The notes beneath the pieces were generated by a model. It was given only the letters and a program-made list of their open reading frames with translations. It made no database searches and was not told the DNA's origin. From an uncultured Roseateles sp. (GTDB lineage Bacteria > Pseudomonadota > Gammaproteobacteria > Burkholderiales > Burkholderiaceae): a DNA stretch of 23,702 nt. Position numbers and translations under genes: made by a program. Positions 21,913 to 23,702 of this stretch are shown piece by piece; the stretch's first letter is position 1, and every line of letters starts with the position of its first letter. The stretch spans positions 1-23,702 of the forward strand of contig CAMLKW010000043.1 of the NCBI GenBank assembly GCA_946480605.1, written 5' to 3'.

Positions 21913-23702
21913 TTAGTTTCCAGAGGCGAGGGCGCGTTCGACGATTTCTCGAACGTCGGTGGACAGGTCGGGCTTGGCGGCCACGCGGGCCACGGCCTCG
22001 CGGGCTGCGCTGCGATAGGGCTCGGCCAGCACGGCCCAGCGGTCCATCGCGCGGGCGACGCGGCTGGCCAGCTGCGGGTTGATGGCGTCGATGGCCAGCA
22101 CCTGCTCTGCCCAGAACACATAGCCGGCGGCGTCAGCGCGGTGGAAGGCGGCGGGGTTGAACATGCACAGCGATGCCAGCAGGCTGCGCGCGCGGTTGGG
22201 GTTCTTCAGCGTGAAGTCGGCGTGCTTGGTCAGCGCCTTGGCGCGGGCGAACACGCGGCCCTCGACCTCGGGCGCGCGCGCCTGCAGCGCGAACCACTTG
22301 TCGATGACCAGCGCGTCGTCCTTGAACAGCGCATGGAAGCGCTCCAGCGCCGGCTGGGCCAGCGGCGCACCTGCGTTGACCAGTGCGGCCAGCGCGCCCA
22401 GGCGGTCGGTCATGTTGGACGCTTCCTTGAAGCGCTGGTAGGCCTTGCCCGGCCACACGGTGTCGCCCGTGGCCTGCGCGTCCAGCACCAGCATGGACAG
22501 CGCCAGGTTGGCGAGAGCCCGCTTGCCGGACGAGACCGGATCGGGCGTGTAGCCACCGGCGATCTGGTTGGCCTCGAAGGCGGCGATCCAGTCGTCGCGC
22601 AGCGCGGCGGCCAGTTGCTGCTGTGCAGCCATGACGGCGGCGTGGATGGCCTGCGGGTCCACCACGTCCAGCTGCTCGGCGATGTAGGCCTCGCCCGGCA
22701 GCGTCAGCGCCAGTTCCTTGAATGCCGGGTCCAGGTCGGCGTGGTTCAGCACGCCGCGCATGGCCTCGATGAAGGCATTGCTGAGCTGTAGCGGCTGGCC
22801 GGCACGCAGCGCGTGCAGGATGCGGTTCAGCGCCAGGCGCTGGCCGGCTTCCCAGCGGTTGAACGGGTCGCTGTCGTGGCGCATCAGCACCAGCAGCGCG
22901 GCGTCGGACAGGCCGTCGTCCAGCACCACCGGCGCGGAGAAGCCGCGCAGCAGCGACGGCACGGGCTCGCTGTCGATGTTCTCGAACACGACGGTTTGCT
23001 CGGCCTGGTCCAGCACCAGCACCTGCTCGACGTCGCCGTTCGCGTTCAGCGGCAGTGCGGCGCCGTGGCGGTCCAGCAGGCCCATGACGATGGGCACGAC
23101 CTGCGGTTGCTTGTCGGTCTGGCCCGGCGTGGCGGGCGTGTGCTGGCTCAGGCGCAGCGTGTACGTGCGCGCGGCAGCGTCATGCTCGCCGTGCGCCTTC
23201 ACGCGCGGCGTGCCGGCCTGCGAGTACCAGCGCTTGAACGCGTCCAGACGCGTCGTCAGCGGCGAGCCCGGGTTGGCATCGGCGATGGCCTGCGCGAAGT
23301 CGTCGCAGGTCACGGCCTGGCCGTCGTGGCGCTCGAAGTAGAGCTTCATGCCGGCCTCGAAGCCCTTGCGGCCGACCAGCGTCTGGTACATGCGGACGAC
23401 TTCGGAGCCCTTCTCGTAGACGGTGGCCGTGTAGAAGTTGTTGATCTCGCTGTAGCTGTCCGGGCGCACCGGGTGGGCCATGGCGCCGCTGTCCTCGGGG
23501 AACTGCAGCGCGCGCAGCTGGCGCACGTCCTGGATGCGGCAGACCGCGCGAGCCGACGGCGTGCCGGCCATGTCCATGCTGAATTCCTGGTCGCGGAAGA
23601 CTGTCAGGCCTTCCTTCAGCGACAGCTGGAACCAGTCGCGGCAGGTCACGCGGTTGCCGGTCCAGTTGTGGAAGTACTCGTGCGCGACGATGGACTCGAT
23701 GC
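21913..23702 (-). CDS. pepN: Aminopeptidase N, M1 zinc metallopeptidase (partial, N-terminus beyond window)
   Basis: Removes N-terminal residues from peptides in the cytoplasm. The 595 residues present begin just before the zinc motif HEYFHNW (codons at 23668-23682), followed by [19 protein letters not shown], whose Glu is the third zinc ligand, and [10 protein letters not shown], as in E. coli PepN. The C-terminal part holds the DUF3458-like beta and helical domains ([30 protein letters not shown], and [17 protein letters not shown] near the end). The full protein is about 870-900 residues, so about one third lies beyond the right edge, including the GAMEN exopeptidase motif. It ends in TAA, 11 bases before fbp. 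Confidence 0.96.
   Translation of the reverse strand, partial: IESIVAHEYFHNWTGNRVTCRDWFQLSLKEGLTVFRDQEFSMDMAGTPSARAVCRIQDVRQLRALQFPEDSGAMAHPVRPDSYSEINNFYTATVYEKGSEVVRMYQTLVGRKGFEAGMKLYFERHDGQAVTCDDFAQAIADANPGSPLTTRLDAFKRWYSQAGTPRVKAHGEHDAAARTYTLRLSQHTPATPGQTDKQPQVVPIVMGLLDRHGAALPLNANGDVEQVLVLDQAEQTVVFENIDSEPVPSLLRGFSAPVVLDDGLSDAALLVLMRHDSDPFNRWEAGQRLALNRILHALRAGQPLQLSNAFIEAMRGVLNHADLDPAFKELALTLPGEAYIAEQLDVVDPQAIHAAVMAAQQQLAAALRDDWIAAFEANQIAGGYTPDPVSSGKRALANLALSMLVLDAQATGDTVWPGKAYQRFKEASNMTDRLGALAALVNAGAPLAQPALERFHALFKDDALVIDKWFALQARAPEVEGRVFARAKALTKHADFTLKNPNRARSLLASLCMFNPAAFHRADAAGYVFWAEQVLAIDAINPQLASRVARAMDRWAVLAEPYRSAAREAVARVAAKPDLSTDVREIVERALASGN

Noticed and set aside
1..23702. Search for CRISPR arrays, insertion sequences, phage genes, toxin-antitoxin pairs, defence genes and riboswitches
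   Set aside because: No repeat-spacer pattern, transposase, integrase, paired small genes or recognisable riboswitch core was seen; the tRNA-Thr has no attachment-like duplicate in the window.

Overview
The window comes from a high-GC Gram-negative bacterium. Strong GC bias at third codon positions leaves long open antisense frames, and outer-membrane machinery is present (a TonB-dependent receptor, an OmpA-type lipoprotein). The pepN-fbp pair and the style of the protein families point to Betaproteobacteria, probably Burkholderiales of the Roseateles/Rubrivivax/Mitsuaria type; this placement is inference. There is no sign of a phage, IS element, integron or CRISPR array. No stretch longer than 300 bases lacks a gene; the largest gaps (5691-5930 and 15103-15343) are divergent promoter regions.

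Positions 1-18.6 kb, extended by an esterase to 19.86 kb, look like one xylan/glucuronoxylan-oligosaccharide utilization locus. Left arm (minus strand, transcribed from 5.69 kb leftward): a 14-helix-like ExuT/ACS-type MFS transporter, a cytoplasmic GH43 beta-xylosidase, a GPH-type sugar:cation symporter, and xylose isomerase xylA (cut by the window edge). Right arm (plus strand, from 5.93 kb): a periplasmic GH67 alpha-glucuronidase (aguA), a LacI-family regulator with a TTG start, uronate dehydrogenase (udh), an SMP-30 lactonase, aldose 1-epimerase (galM), a TPR-like protein and a small four-helix membrane protein. The last five are packed tightly, with overlaps of 1 or 4 bases at three of the junctions. 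Then come a GntR/FCD regulator (minus), a FAH-family 2-keto-3-deoxy-sugar-acid dehydratase candidate (minus), a large TonB-dependent receptor (plus) and a XynE-like SGNH esterase lipoprotein (minus).

Proposed working order: the receptor brings decorated xylo-oligosaccharides across the outer membrane; the esterase lipoprotein removes acyl groups; GH67 removes (4-O-methyl)glucuronate in the periplasm; the ExuT-like carrier imports uronate and the GPH carrier imports xylo-oligosaccharides; GH43 releases xylose in the cytoplasm; GalM and XylA feed xylose to the pentose phosphate pathway; Udh and the lactonase oxidise uronate to aldarate. Glucarate dehydratase, keto-deoxy-glucarate dehydratase, xylulokinase and endoxylanase are not in the window.

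Regulation is the most informative part. Five copies of a LacI-type operator resembling the xyl-box (TGGTAGCGCTAACA) known from XylR in Xanthomonas and Caulobacter lie in front of every transcription unit of the locus except the GntR gene. A second palindrome, CTAATACATTAG, occurs only in front of the GntR gene and in the FAH/receptor divergent promoter, so the receptor promoter appears to be under two regulators.

From 20.03 kb rightward the content is housekeeping: an OmpA-family lipoprotein, tRNA-Thr(CGT), fructose-1,6-bisphosphatase (fbp) and aminopeptidase N (pepN, cut by the right edge).
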